A stretch of DNA of 64,000 nucleotides from CAVOGJ01 sp963700865 (GTDB lineage Bacteria > Planctomycetota > Planctomycetia > Pirellulales > Pirellulaceae). A program made the translations under genes and the position numbers. How positions within the stretch are numbered: the first letter of the stretch is position 1; each line of letters begins with the position of its first letter. The notes below the pieces were generated by a model that was given only the letters and a program-made list of their open reading frames with translations, was not told where the DNA came from and ran no database searches. The stretch covers positions 62,001-126,000 of the forward strand of contig CAVOZC010000007.1 of NCBI GenBank assembly GCA_963700865.1, in the 5' to 3' direction. Positions 47,384 to 59,077 of this stretch are shown piece by piece.

Positions 47384-48795
47384 TCAGTAGGCGTTTTTCG
47401 CGGACAGTACGACCCAGACGGTGCGAAAGAGGATCTTTATGTCCAGCCAGAGATTCCAGTCGCGGATGTAACGGTGATCGCACTCGATGCGCTTTTGCAT
47501 TTTTTCCAGTGTGTCCGTTTCACCGCGCCAGCCTTCAACTTGGGCGAGTCCCGTGATCCCCGGCTTGACCTTGTGACGCAGCATGTACCCTCGGATCTGC
47601 TTGCGATACGACTCGTTGTGAGCCGTCGCATGGGGGCGTGGTCCGACCAACGACATGTCTCCGGCCAGCACGTTAAAGAGCTGGGGCAGCTCGTCGAGAG
47701 ATGTGCGCCGTAGGAACGAACCGAGCGGCGTGACGCGCGGGTCCTGGCGAGTGGCCTGCGTGACGGTCTGGCCGTTCTCACACACGCGCATCGAACGAAA
47801 CTTCCAGACGGGGATCTCGCGTCCGTCCAGTCCGTACCGTTTCTGGCGGAAGAGGATGGGACCTGGCGACGTGCATTTGACCAGCCAGGGCGATGACCGC
47901 CATCGGCAGGGCGGCGATCAATAACATGGCCGCGCCGAGCACCACGTCGACCGTGCGTTTAAGCATGCCGTCGACGCCATAGAACGGGTGTTCAAAGATG
48001 CTGACGACCGGCAGACCCTGGATGTTGCTCCAGCGGGAGTGGAGCAGTTCAAAGACGAAGAAATCGGGGACGACGTAGACCGACGCGGTGGTGTCAGCCA
48101 ATGAGTCAAGCAGTCGGCGAATCCGATCCTCGGCCCGCATGGGAAAGGTAATAAAAATCGTGTGGATCGCGCCCTGTTTCGTTTGTTCCACCAGCTGATC
48201 GAGATCCCCCAGTCGATCGCCGAACTCGGTCGGCAATTCGGGTGTCCGTTCCTCGGGACGGTCATCGTAGAAGCCGACGAGGTTCAGCCCCAGCTGAGGG
48301 GTTTCCTCGATGTTCCGAGCCAGCTGGATGCCCAGATCGTTAATACCCACGATGGCGAAACCCTTGGCATTGAACCCGCGCGCGTAGAGCCAGCTGGTGG
48401 TACCGCGAAGAATGCCGCGCGAGGTGGCCAGTAGCACGCAGGTGGCCAGCGCCCAGACGCCGAAGGAGAAGCGGGTCAGCCCGCTGCCGTACTGAAAGAG
48501 GGCTCCCAGGCAGATGGTGCCAATCAGCGTCGCCCACCACGTGCACCAGGCACAGGCGATTTCCCGCATGTAGGTCGAACCTCGCCAGCGGCGATAATTG
48601 CCCGTGATGCTGCTGAAGAATAGGTAGAGCAGCGCGCTGGTCAGGCTGGCCACGAGGAACTGCTCGCGAAACAGCGGTTGCCCGAGCCAGCTGGCGAGCG
48701 CGATGCGCCAGGAAGGAACAGCCCAGGTCACTCAATCGATAAAAGGCTACCTGAAACGCGCGGTCTTCGTGGATTTGCGGTCGAGATACAGGCAT
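47384..48795 (-). CDS. Exopolysaccharide polyprenyl glycosylphosphotransferase (WcaJ/WbaP type), two frame breaks
   Basis: Three frames form one ~470-residue membrane protein. It has N-terminal membrane segments (LVASLTSALLYLFFSSITGNY, LIGTICLGALFQY), a CoA-binding-like domain (FAIVGINDLGIQLARNI) and the C-terminal phosphoglycosyltransferase domain with a membrane re-entrant part (KRTVDVVLGAAMLLIAALPMAV), VPGPILFRQKRYGLDG-like text, RRTSLDELPQLFNVLAGDMSLVGPRP and HKVKPGITGLAQV. Extra bases seem present at ~48728 and ~47885. It would start exopolysaccharide repeat assembly on undecaprenyl phosphate, and fits the PEP-CTERM/exosortase context. Confidence 0.82.
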
Positions 48796-49140
48796 GGTGT
48801 CCGGTCACAAGCAGGGGAAAAAGGGGGGCTGCGATCGCGATCGAACGCTGGCCAGAACGGGCTGCGGCGGTGGGGATCGCCTGCGACCGCGGCGGGGCCG
48901 TTTCAGCAAAATGTAGGTTACCGGAGCGAGACGCGGCGGGCCGCGGAGCGAAACCGGTTCCCATCGCCGTCGGGATTTTCAGCGGGAAAATCAGTGATTT
49001 GGCTTAGCTTTTCGCTCGCGAGATTTGTGGCTTTTGCGTGTCGGCGTCGATTGCGGGACAATCCCCGGTGAGGTTAGGATGGGAGTATCGGTTCTCCGGG
49101 CCGAGCAGGCGGCGGGAGGGGGCAATAAAGAGGTGTGGCG
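48796..49140. other. Intergenic region between divergent genes, no gene seen
   Basis: A 345-base gap; contains a small hairpin GATTTTC...GAAAATC near 48990 and GC-rich stretches, but no gene was recognised. Confidence 0.4.
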
Positions 49141-50550
49141 ATGGTCCGAGGCAGGCGTGTACGCTGCGGTGTGCTGACCGGCTTGTGCGTTTCGTGGTGG
49201 CTGCTGGGATGCGCGGCCAGCAGCTTGCGGGCCGAGGTTTTTTTTGGCCCGATCGAGAACCCCGGCACGAGTGGGGGAGGGTTTTCGAACTCGCAGCCAT
49301 TTCTCAGTAAGACCGGCCTTTACAATTTCGATGGGCACACCGAATCCAATGGCAATCAGGTCTTGCGGATTCCGTCCGGTTTTCACCAGTTTGGGCTACA
49401 CTCAGCCAATCTGTCCGTCAAACTGTCCAATGGCGAGAATGGGAACGACGGAGACGATCCGTTCAATCCCGATGTGATCAATCAGGAGCAGCCGCATCCG
49501 GACTTTCAGCTGATCAACGATCCCGCCAACCGGCTCGAAAACGGGAACACGATTCGCTTTTCGTTGTGGATGAAGGTCGATCCGGAAGATCCGGTCCTGG
49601 TGCCGCCCACCATTGAGCCGCTGCTCAACATCGAACTGTGGACCGAGGCGCTCTCGTTCGAGGCGGATACCGAGCGGCATTCGCATCCTCAATACGGCGA
49701 TCGGATTTATGATACGCATCTGAACGGGAACACCGCCACGTACGTCGACATGAATGGCGACGGCTTTGCGAATGGCCAGCCCGGGGGCGGGTTGGCCGAG
49801 GTTACACTCAGCCGCTCACGGTGGACGCTGGTGTCGACCACGCTGACGGTCAGCGATGTGGGCTGGGGGTACGATCTGGCGAGCGGTTTTGTCCCGAAGT
49901 CGGTCGCTGACGTGGAGGAGGTCCGTGCCACCTTTACGTTGGCCGAATATCTGAATACCGACCTGACCAACGGAGGCTCGATTCTCATCGATCAACCGAT
50001 GGTGGAGATTTATCGCGCATTCACCGACATGCCGCTCGACGTCCCCAATCCGTCGCCGCTGATTGGCTTTGTGGATGCGGATTTCAACAACGACACGTTG
50101 GTGAACTGCGAGGATGTCGATGCGCTGGTCGCCGAGATCGCCTCCGGCGGGCAGACGATCGTCTTTGATTTGAACGGCGACGGCCAAGTCGACCGCGACG
50201 ATCTGGACACGTGGCTGGTGGTGGCGGGCAACCTGAATCTCTCGTCGGGTGGGGCCTACCTGCCGGGGGACGCCAATCTGGACGGTTTCGTCGACGTGTC
50301 CGACTTCAACATTTGGAATGGGAACAAGCTCCAGGCGCTGCCGGCTTGGTGTGGTGGCGATTTCAGCGCCGATGGATTCGTGGATGTGTCCGACTTTAAT
50401 ATCTGGAATGCGCACAAATTCGAGGTTTCCGGGGGCTCTCAGGTTCCTGAACCGGCGGGTGCCCCGCTGGCCTGGGGAGCGCTCCTGGCGGCGTTCTGGG
50501 TGGCACGTCGGCAGCCCGCGGGCCGCCGACGTCGTCTGGTCGTGGGCTGA
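49141..50550 (+). CDS. Exported protein with dockerin-type repeats and PEP-CTERM signal
   Basis: The ATG at 49141 has AGAGG upstream; a GTG six bases earlier is possible. The ~469-residue product has a signal peptide (LTGLCVSWWLLGCAASSLRA), a beta-rich domain of ~280 residues, then dockerin-like loops (DADFNNDTLVNCEDVD, FDLNGDGQVDRDDLD, GDANLDGFVDVSDFNIWN, GDFSADGFVDVSDFNIWN) and a PEP-CTERM end (VPEPAGAPLAWGALLAAFWV, then RRQPAGRRRR). Combining both signals in one chain ties the dockerin and exosortase systems together. Confidence 0.88.
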   Translation: MVRGRRVRCGVLTGLCVSWWLLGCAASSLRAEVFFGPIENPGTSGGGFSNSQPFLSKTGLYNFDGHTESNGNQVLRIPSGFHQFGLHSANLSVKLSNGENGNDGDDPFNPDVINQEQPHPDFQLINDPANRLENGNTIRFSLWMKVDPEDPVLVPPTIEPLLNIELWTEALSFEADTERHSHPQYGDRIYDTHLNGNTATYVDMNGDGFANGQPGGGLAEVTLSRSRWTLVSTTLTVSDVGWGYDLASGFVPKSVADVEEVRATFTLAEYLNTDLTNGGSILIDQPMVEIYRAFTDMPLDVPNPSPLIGFVDADFNNDTLVNCEDVDALVAEIASGGQTIVFDLNGDGQVDRDDLDTWLVVAGNLNLSSGGAYLPGDANLDGFVDVSDFNIWNGNKLQALPAWCGGDFSADGFVDVSDFNIWNAHKFEVSGGSQVPEPAGAPLAWGALLAAFWVARRQPAGRRRRLVVG

Positions 50551-50686
50551 TCGCGAGGCGTCGCTGGCTGGCCTTCTTTGGCTTTCCTTGGAAATCCACG
50601 TCATTTACCGGCGCGAGATTTGGCCCTCGTGAAGCTGGGCGAATCTGGTGGGTGTGGTAAATGGCAGAGTCCTTGAGGGCTGAGCC

Positions 50687-50756
50687 GAAAAATATTATTT
50701 GAATTCACGCGGAATGGGTCGTGGGGCGTTGACAGGGGTGCGAATCCGAGTATTAT
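50687..50756 (+). promoter_or_regulatory. Promoter of the orphan 16S rRNA gene with upstream A/T tract
   Basis: TTGACA (50729-50734) and TATTAT (50751-50756) are 16 bases apart. An A/T-rich stretch (AAAAATATTATTTGAATT, near 50687-50704) lies just upstream and could be an UP element. Transcription would begin near 50763. A boxA-like motif (GTTCTTTGACAA) follows near 50806-50818. Confidence 0.65.
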
Positions 50757-50828
50757 TTCGTGTCTTCGCTTTCGTTGCTGGCGACGCCAGTACGAGGGCG
50801 AAGGTTGTTCTTTGACAATTTGGTAGTT

Positions 50829-50839
50829 GAACCTCTTTC
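50829..50839 (+). promoter_or_regulatory. Leader arm of the 16S processing stem
   Basis: GAACCTCTTTC here is the exact reverse complement of GAAAGAGGTTC at 52642-52652 in the trailer. Leader and trailer arms flank the 16S gene and would pair in the precursor, the usual substrate for RNase III. Confidence 0.65.
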
Positions 50840-51029
50840 GTTGTTTCTTTGGGAACAACATTAGCCAGCATGAGACTGTGCTTGGCAAAGGTTTGTCGTC
50901 ACGGCCCTTCGGGGTGGTGCAGGCGACCTTGGCTACACAGTCAGACTATCTGACAACCAAACCTGAATTTGGCTAGTCATCGAGGCCTTGGTGGAGCGGC
51001 AACGCGAAGCGATGGTCTCGTAAGCAATC

Positions 51030-52580
<1,551 letters not shown>

Positions 52581-52641
52581 ATCAGTGGTCAAGTGGTGAC
52601 ACGAGATCACTCATCGTGGACATAGTTCTCATGCAATTGGT

Positions 52642-52734
52642 GAAAGAGGTTCGTTTCCGGTTCGCCGGAAACACTGCCAAAGAATCATGAACGAAGCCCG
52701 TCGGGAGCTAGCCAGCCCTGACGGGTTTTTTTTT
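52642..52734 (+). terminator. Trailer arm, hairpin and intrinsic terminator of the 16S unit
   Basis: The trailer has the processing arm GAAAGAGGTTC (52642-52652), a small hairpin TTCCGGTTCGCCGGAA (52656-52671) and a terminator, CCCGTCGGG (52697-52705) with CCCTGACGGG (52716-52725), followed by T9 (52726-52734). Confidence 0.85.
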
Positions 52735-52899
52735 GCGCATCCCATCGCGACGCCCCCTCCTAACCGCCGGCGACTTTGCCGGTTAGCCAAATCCTGCCGA
52801 TTTCCAGGCCCCAAGTCTTCCGCGGCGTGCGGAAAGTCCGATGGAACCTTGAGCGGCTCTCTCCTCTCGCGGCTCTCTCCTCTCATACTTCGTCAGATC

Positions 52900-53730
52900 A
52901 TGACGCGCCACTCGCCAAGCCCGGTATGTTTGCGATGCGCTCGTATCCTCTGCCTGCTCGCCCTGTTGCCGCCGGCGACCGGCTGCCATTCGTTCCAGAA
53001 CCAGCTCTCCACGGATCGGCTCTCGCAGGGTTATACGCTCATCCTGCCGGGAATTCTCGGTGAACAGGGCTGGGATCATAATGTGGCCAGTGCTCTCGAA
53101 AAATCACCCTACCCCGGCGCGATCGAAGTGCTCGATTGGACGCTCGGGCCCCTGATGTTCGGCTGGAACATGTTCGATAGTCGCGCTGTCGATGAAATCA
53201 CCGGACGCATCCAGTCGTACCAGACGCTTTACCCGGGCCGCCCCGTATTCTTGATTGGGCATTCCGGCGGCTGTCGCATGGTGGTGCAAACGCTCGAGAG
53301 TCTGCCGGAGGGAACGACCGTCGAAAAAGCCGTGCTGCTGGCACCTTGCATGAGCTCTAAATATGATCTGCGGCTGGCGATGAGCCACACGCGATCCGGA
53401 ATCTGTGCCTTCAGCTCCGGCTTGGATGTTCCGATCAGCGTCCCGCTGACCAGCTTGCGGGGCCTCGCGGATGGAGAGTTTCGTTTGGCGGCGGCCACCG
53501 TCGGTTTTCGGCCTCCCGACGATTTGTCCCCCCGGGAGCGCCAGTGGTACGAGCAACGACTCGACCAAAGTCGCTACTCGTGGAAAATGCTCGAGGTCGG
53601 GCATACCGGCGGTCACTTCGGTTGGACAACACCGGCATTCATTGCGGCTCACGTCGTCCCTCAATTGACGAGGGACCCGAGCCACCCCAGCGTGTTCATC
53701 GCCGACGGCACGGCATCCCTGACAAGATGA
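52900..53730 (+). CDS. Lipoprotein alpha/beta hydrolase
   Basis: The ATG at 52900 (MTRHSPSPVCLRC) gives a lipoprotein signal ending in PPATGC. The 276-residue product has an alpha/beta-hydrolase pattern with a nucleophile elbow GHSGG (VFLIGHSGGCRMVVQTL) and a C-terminal His region (VGHTGGHFGW). The frame continues upstream to 52687 but that part overlaps the 16S terminator and is unlike a protein. The substrate is unknown; it is predicted to be anchored in the membrane. Confidence 0.78.
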   Translation: MTRHSPSPVCLRCARILCLLALLPPATGCHSFQNQLSTDRLSQGYTLILPGILGEQGWDHNVASALEKSPYPGAIEVLDWTLGPLMFGWNMFDSRAVDEITGRIQSYQTLYPGRPVFLIGHSGGCRMVVQTLESLPEGTTVEKAVLLAPCMSSKYDLRLAMSHTRSGICAFSSGLDVPISVPLTSLRGLADGEFRLAAATVGFRPPDDLSPRERQWYEQRLDQSRYSWKMLEVGHTGGHFGWTTPAFIAAHVVPQLTRDPSHPSVFIADGTASLTR

Positions 53731-54319
53731 GGGGATCCTGCCACACCGAGCCGCAACGTTCTTAGGATGTTGAGCTGCCGCACCAGGCCATCAGGTGCTC
53801 GCGACACCTTTCGCGATCGCTCGGTCCTGCCGTTACGAAGCACGACCGGTATGAATGCGGGCTGCCACGCCGCAAATCTCGTTTAACCGTTAGCCACCGG
53901 CGTACGCGAGCGCACTGGCAAAGTCGAGCCCACTCGCAATGCGAAAGGCACGCTGAGCCAGCCGCTCCGACCGCGAAGGCGTGGCGTCCTTTGATCGCGC
54001 GAATCACTGTGATTGCGACCAAAGCGCTCCACCCGTCCCCGCTTCTTTTCCGGCTCCCGCCGCCACAGCCCAACCCGCGTTTGACGTCACGGCGGGAGCG
54101 TGAAGGGAGCGTGAAGGGAGTGTGAAGGGAGCGTGAAACCGCGCGGTAACTTTTCGACGCCCAAACCGGTGGAATTTAAACGCACTTGGGATGCACCCTG
54201 TGATTGCCAGGCCGTCCTGGTGGTTTTGCGAAAATGCCCATTTCAAAAGCATCGACGCAGCCACAAGCGGCGCGAATTCAGAAAAACGGCCCGGCCGTTC
54301 CGCCTGGGCCGCGCACCGT
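53731..54319. other. Intergenic region with an 11-base tandem repeat
   Basis: A 589-base gap between convergent genes with no recognised gene. At 54094-54137 the sequence GGGAGCGTGAA is repeated four times in tandem (third copy GGGAGTGTGAA). Confidence 0.6.
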
Positions 54320-54753
54320 TCAGTCCCCGGCGACGCCTGGTTTTCCGGCGACGGCGGCCACCGCCAAACATATCCAACCCAGAATCAAGGTCGTTCCGCC
54401 GTAGGTGCAACGCAACGAAAGCCGCCCACGCCGAGTACCGAGATGGCATATAACGAGCCACAAAAGGTGAGCGTGCCCAACACAATCAGGCAGGACGCAA
54501 TGGCGATCAGCCCGCCACGAACTCCTGGCGGCGGCAAACGCAACAGGATCGACATCATCACGATCGCCACGCCATGCACCAAATGATAGCGAGCTGCCGT
54601 TTCCGCCATCGTCAGGCGACTGGCAATCTCTGCCGCGTCGACCTGCCTGGCCACCAGCAACGGTTCCAAGCCGTGGGACAAAAATGCACCCATGGCGACC
54701 GCCGTCGCTGACAATAATCCTCCCAGGAATAACATCCACCGCCCACTCGACAT
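54320..54753 (-). CDS. DUF423 membrane protein, one frame break
   Basis: The ATG at 54753 starts MSSGRWMLFLGGLLSATAVAMGAF. The ~145-residue protein has four membrane segments and the DUF423 motifs GAFGAHGL-like (here GAFLSHGL) and TAARYHLVHGVAIVMM. One base seems missing near 54401, after which the last segment (LILGWICLAVAAVAG) continues in another frame. DUF423 (YgdD-like) proteins are small inner-membrane proteins of unknown function. Confidence 0.85.
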
Positions 54754-55099
54754 GTCCTTCGTCCCCCGAGACGTACCAGCGTAATTCTCGCCCGCAATCG
54801 CTGGCTGAGGCCGTGCGCTCACTTCATCGGTATCTCGGGCTGGTGTCCCCTATCGTACCAGTCGACGGTCGGCTTTGCTGGGTATGGCGCTTGCGCTTGC
54901 CCGTGGGGCCTGCTGCATCGCCGGCGGACCGGTTGTCCGATGGGGGCCGGGTGGGCTGCGGTGATCGGCACCCCGTGCGACTTGTCATCACGCTCCTGAT
55001 CGGAGATAACGCAGGGGTGGCAGTGCGCCAGCGTGACTCGGGCCCGACGTCGTTTTCACAGCCGGCTCCACGACCCACCCCACGGTAGTGACTCCCGTC
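54754..55099. other. Intergenic region, no gene seen
   Basis: A 346-base gap between divergent genes; no frame with a start signal and no RNA were recognised. Confidence 0.4.
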
Positions 55100-56251
55100 A
55101 TGAAACACTACTCCACGCGGTGGCCCGTGTTCTCGAGTTTCCTCTTTCTGCTGGCCGCCGCCAATGTTTCCGCCGAAACCATCGATGTCTGGTTTGGTAC
55201 GTCGACATCGGGACCGGCAGAAAGTCGTGGCATTTATCAGGCGCGGTGGGACGAAGGTAACGGACGACTCGGTGAGCCCAGATTGGCGGCCGAGGTCGCT
55301 GAACCGGGCTTTCTCGTCACGACGGCGGATGGCAAGCGGTTATACGCTGTCTGCGAAAAACCCACGGGGCCCTGCGTGGCTGGTTATCAGGTTGTTGCCG
55401 AGCCGACCGGCTCGCGGCTGGTGCCGATCAACGACGTCCGCATCGAAAGCGGTGGGGCTTGCCATCTGACGCTGGACCGTACGGAAAAAATCCTGCTCAC
55501 CGCGCAATACGGAGCGGGGACCGTCTGCGTCTTTGAGCTGCAGCCCGATGGGGCCATCGGCGCTTGTCGGCAAACCGTAAAGCATGTGGGCGGTTCGCGG
55601 GGTTTCGAAGATCGTCAAGATCGTCCGCATCCGCATTGGGTGGGGGTCTCCCCGGACAACCGATTTGTCATCGTTCCCGACCTGGGACTGGACGCGATCG
55701 TTCTCTATCGGTTGCAGGATGGTCAACTGCTCGAGCATGGGCGGATGGGCCTGGCCAACGGAAGTGGACCGCGTCATTTCAAATTCCATCCCTCCGGTCA
55801 GTATGGCTTTGTCGTCAATGAACTGACCCTCGACGTGGTTTCGTTTGCCTATGATGCCCGGGAGGGCCGGCTAACGCCACTCGGAGAGGTGTCCACCTTG
55901 GCTGAATCAGTCAAGGCCAAGGAGCGAACCAATTCAGCCGCGGAGATTCGCGTGCATCCACAGGGACGTTTTCTCTACGCGTCGAATCGGGGCCATGATT
56001 CGATTAGTGCGCTGGGATTTGACGAGTCCGACGGTTCGCTGAAATGGATCGAGTCCGAACCGATTCGTGGCAGTTGGCCTCGCAATTTCAATCTGACACC
56101 CTCGGGCAACTGGCTGCTGGCCGCTGGCCGGGATTCGAACACGATTGCGGTGTTCGCCGTGGATGTTCGGACGGGAGAACTCAGGTTCACGGGCCAGTCG
56201 GTCGAGGTTCCCGCGCCGATCTGCGTGGCGTTCGGAGCCGCGAGGGATTAG
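55100..56251 (+). CDS. Lactonase-family beta-propeller protein (YbhE/6-phosphogluconolactonase-like)
   Basis: A ~383-residue exported protein. The ATG at 55100 begins a signal peptide (FSSFLFLLAAANVSA). The rest has the seven-bladed lactonase pattern (VWFGTSTSGPAESRGIYQA, PHPHWVGVSPDNRFVIVPDLGLDAI, NSAAEIRVHPQGRFLYASNRGHDSI and SWPRNFNLTPSGNWLLAAGRDSN, each shown in part). It resembles the YbhE-type 6-phosphogluconolactonase, but the export signal suggests a periplasmic sugar lactone. Confidence 0.87.
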   Translation: MKHYSTRWPVFSSFLFLLAAANVSAETIDVWFGTSTSGPAESRGIYQARWDEGNGRLGEPRLAAEVAEPGFLVTTADGKRLYAVCEKPTGPCVAGYQVVAEPTGSRLVPINDVRIESGGACHLTLDRTEKILLTAQYGAGTVCVFELQPDGAIGACRQTVKHVGGSRGFEDRQDRPHPHWVGVSPDNRFVIVPDLGLDAIVLYRLQDGQLLEHGRMGLANGSGPRHFKFHPSGQYGFVVNELTLDVVSFAYDAREGRLTPLGEVSTLAESVKAKERTNSAAEIRVHPQGRFLYASNRGHDSISALGFDESDGSLKWIESEPIRGSWPRNFNLTPSGNWLLAAGRDSNTIAVFAVDVRTGELRFTGQSVEVPAPICVAFGAARD

Positions 56252-56279
56252 CGGCTTGGTTGACTTCACGCGCAACCAA

Positions 56280-56308
56280 CGTGGGATAAGCTTCCAGCCA
56301 ATCCCACG
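56280..56308. repeat. Palindromic GGCTTCCAGCC-family element between convergent genes
   Basis: CGTGGGAT (56280-56287) and ATCCCACG (56301-56308) form an 8-base stem with AAGCTTCCAGCCA in the loop. It sits between the lactonase and the leftward secreted-protein gene and may act as a terminator-like element without a T-run. Confidence 0.55.
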
Positions 56309-56412
56309 ACGAAATCGACAGGCCCTTGACCGCGATCGATGGCTACCGATTCTCGCGTTGATCGCGTCCGGCGGGGACCCCCGCGGAAACCGCGGGGGGC
56401 AAAATCCGGTAA

Positions 56413-57094
56413 CTACTCGCGGCCGCCACTCGGGGCTGGGATCGGCTCGATGGTTGGCTCAGCAGAGGCGTTGGGAGTTGTGATACCTAACCGCGACCGG
56501 ATGCGGTTTGCTTCCTCCGCGGGCATGTCGGTCGGGATCGGTGCCAAGGTCGGTGTGGCTTCGCGAGCTGTCGACGGCGATGCCACCGGGCCGCTGGCAA
56601 AGGCGGCCGGCACGGACCGAGGGGACGGTGTCGGTGCCAATCGAGACGAAATCGGCGCGTTGCCGGTGACGACACGAGCGGAAGCAGCCGCAGGCGCTGG
56701 CCGATTGGGCAGCCCCGGGTTGGACGTCACGATGGACCGCGGAAACCTCGAAGAGAACGTCATTGTGCGCGGCGCGGCAACCGGAGCAGTGCCGGCCAGC
56801 GAGCCCGTCTCGGCGGGCACCAGGAGAACGCCTTGGGCGGCCGCGGCGCGATAAGCACGCTTCAAGCATTGCTGTTCCTGACGCAAGGCCCGTTTCTGCT
56901 GCTGGTAAATGGGATTGGGTAGTGGTGCCTGGGCCTGTTGCTGTTCGAGCATGGCGCTGGACTTTCACTTGCGCTCGATACGCCTTCTGCCAGGGAGGTG
57001 CGGCGGAGAGTGATGAAAGCCCATGGGAACAGACGATCGACAACGCCAGCCAAAGCAATGTTGCCGGGGATCGCAGGCATGAGGAAGCAGGCAT
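56413..57094 (-). CDS. Small secreted Ala/Pro-rich protein, one frame break
   Basis: The ATG at 57094 has AAGGAGTC upstream and starts a signal peptide (MPASSCLRSPATLLWLALS... ending LSSLSAA). After an extra base near 56955 the reading continues as LEQQQAQAPLPNPIYQQQKR and a Pro/Ala/Arg-rich, low-complexity chain with a final helix (PAEEANRIRSRLGI). The total is ~226 residues. No family is recognised; the coiled Gln-rich segment could mediate interaction. Confidence 0.6.
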
Positions 57095-57323
57095 GAGAGA
57101 CTCCTTTCGGTTTGATGGGGGACATCGAGGCGGGACCTGGATTGTACTGCTTCGCAGATCGCATCCGAATAGCGATTTCGGGTACAGGACGAGAATTCCG
57201 ATCGGAATCAATGGGTATTGACGACTTCGGTCACGCAAGTAGGCTATTGACTTCTGCCTCTTCGAGGCGGATACGGCCGTAGAGGGATTTCGTGCCGTTT
57301 TTTTCTTGTTGGGAGAATTTGCC

Positions 57324-58956
57324 ATGCGACTGTTAGCCGCCACGTTGCGTGACCGCCGGTTTCGACTTGTCATTCCTCTGTCGCTTGTTGTCTGGACGGT
57401 CGTGAGCCACGGCTTCGCCTCCGGGCAACAGGATCGGCCCAATATTGTGGTCATCTGGGGAGACGATATTGGACAATCGAATGTCAGCGCCTACACGCGT
57501 GGCCTGATGGGCTACCAGACGCCGAACATCGACCGCGTGGCTCGTGAGGGCCTGATCTTCACGGATTATTATGCCGAGCAAAGCTGCACGGCCGGTCGCG
57601 CCTCGTTCATTACTGGCCAGCACGGGATGCGTACCGGCCTGACAAAGGTCGGACTGCCGGGAGCTACGTTAGGGCTGCAGAAGGAAGATCCGACGATCGC
57701 CGAACTACTGAAGGCCCGCGGCTATGCCACCGGACAGTTCGGTAAGAACCACCTCGGAGATCGCAACGAATTTCTGCCCACCGTCCACGGGTTCGACGAA
57801 TTTTATGGCAATCTGTACCACCTCAATGCCGAGGAAGAGCCCGAGCAGCGGGATTATCCCAAGGACCCGGCCTTTCGCGCCAAGTATGGTCCGCGAGGCG
57901 TGTTGGATAGCAAAGCGGTCGCCCAGGACGATGCCGACCGTCGATCCTCGCTTCGGCAAGGTCGGCAAGCAGGTGATCAAAGACACGGGTCCGCTGACCA
58001 AGGAGCGGATGAAGACGATTGATGACGATGTGGCCCAACGCGCGGTCGATTTTATCCAGCGAAAATCAAAGGCCAAGCAACCGTTTTTCGTCTGGGTCAA
58101 CTTTACCCACATGCACTTCCGGACGCATGTGAAAGACGAGAGCCTTGAGCAGTCGGGGCGTTGGATGAGCGAGTATGCCGACGCGATGATCGACCACGAC
58201 AAGAACGTGGGGACCGTGCTGAAAGCGCTCGACGACGCCGGCATCACGGATAATACGTTTGTGATGTACAGCACCGACAATGGTCCGCACATGAACACGT
58301 GGCCCGATGGCGCCATGACTCCCTTCCGCAATGAGAAGAACTCGAACTGGGAAGGCGCCTACCGCGTGCCGTGCATGGTCCGCTGGCCGGGTAAGATTCC
58401 CGCCGGCAGCGTGTCCAACGGTATCTTCTCGCACCTCGATTGGCTTCCCACATTCCTGGCCATGGCCGGGGACGCGGACATCACCCAAAAACTGCTCCAG
58501 GGGTATCGGGTGGGCAACACGACGTATAAAGTCCACCTGGATGGTTTCAATCAACTGGCCCACTTGACGGATCCGTCAAAGACGAAAAGTGCCCGCGAAT
58601 CATTTCTTTACTGCAATGACGATCAACAATTGACCGGGCTTCGTTACGACAACTGGAAGGTGGTCTTCCTTGAGCAGCGGGCGCGGGGGACATTGCGCAT
58701 CTGGGCCGAGCCCTTTGTGTCCTTGCGCGTTCCGAAGATTTTCAACTTGCGGCTTGATCCTTATGAACGGGCCGACGTGACGTCAAACACGTACTACGAC
58801 TGGTTGATCGATCGCGTCTTTTTGCTGGTGCCGGCTCAGGATTATGTGGGCCAGTTTCTGCAGACGTTCGCGGCTTACCCACCGCGACAAAAGGCGGCCA
58901 GCTTCAATCTGGATGACGTCATGCGGCAGTTGCAGGAGGGGCACGGCTCGAAGTAA
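57324..58956 (+). CDS. Arylsulfatase, one frame break
   Basis: The ATG at 57324 has GGGAGAAT upstream and a signal peptide. The ~543-residue sulfatase has the metal motif VVIWGDDIG, the formylglycine-type active-site pattern SCTAGRASFITG (CxAxR), and DNGPHMNTWPDG near the C-terminal metal site. One extra base at ~57938 moves the frame between VAQDDA and VDPRFGKVG. The enzyme hydrolyses a sulfate ester of unknown substrate in the periplasm. It needs an anaerobic or FGE-type maturase, which is not in the window. Confidence 0.88.
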
Positions 58957-58986
58957 GCGGTTTGCGCGGCCAGTGAGTCTCAAGGT

Positions 58987-59005
58987 CCCCACGGCAAGCG
59001 TGGGG
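58987..59005. terminator. Short perfect hairpin between convergent genes
   Basis: CCCCACG (58987-58993) and CGTGGGG (58999-59005) with a GCAAG loop lie between the sulfatase and purK. A T-run is absent. Confidence 0.4.
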
Positions 59006-59077
59006 GCTAGGATTTCCGCGGCGTGCATCATCCCGCGTTTGCCCCGATGCGCGCCGCTTATCGGCAGAAGTTTTCCG

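Noticed and set aside
57938..57938. Programmed frameshift in the sulfatase
   Set aside because: No slippery sequence or downstream pseudoknot is seen, and similar breaks occur in many unrelated genes.
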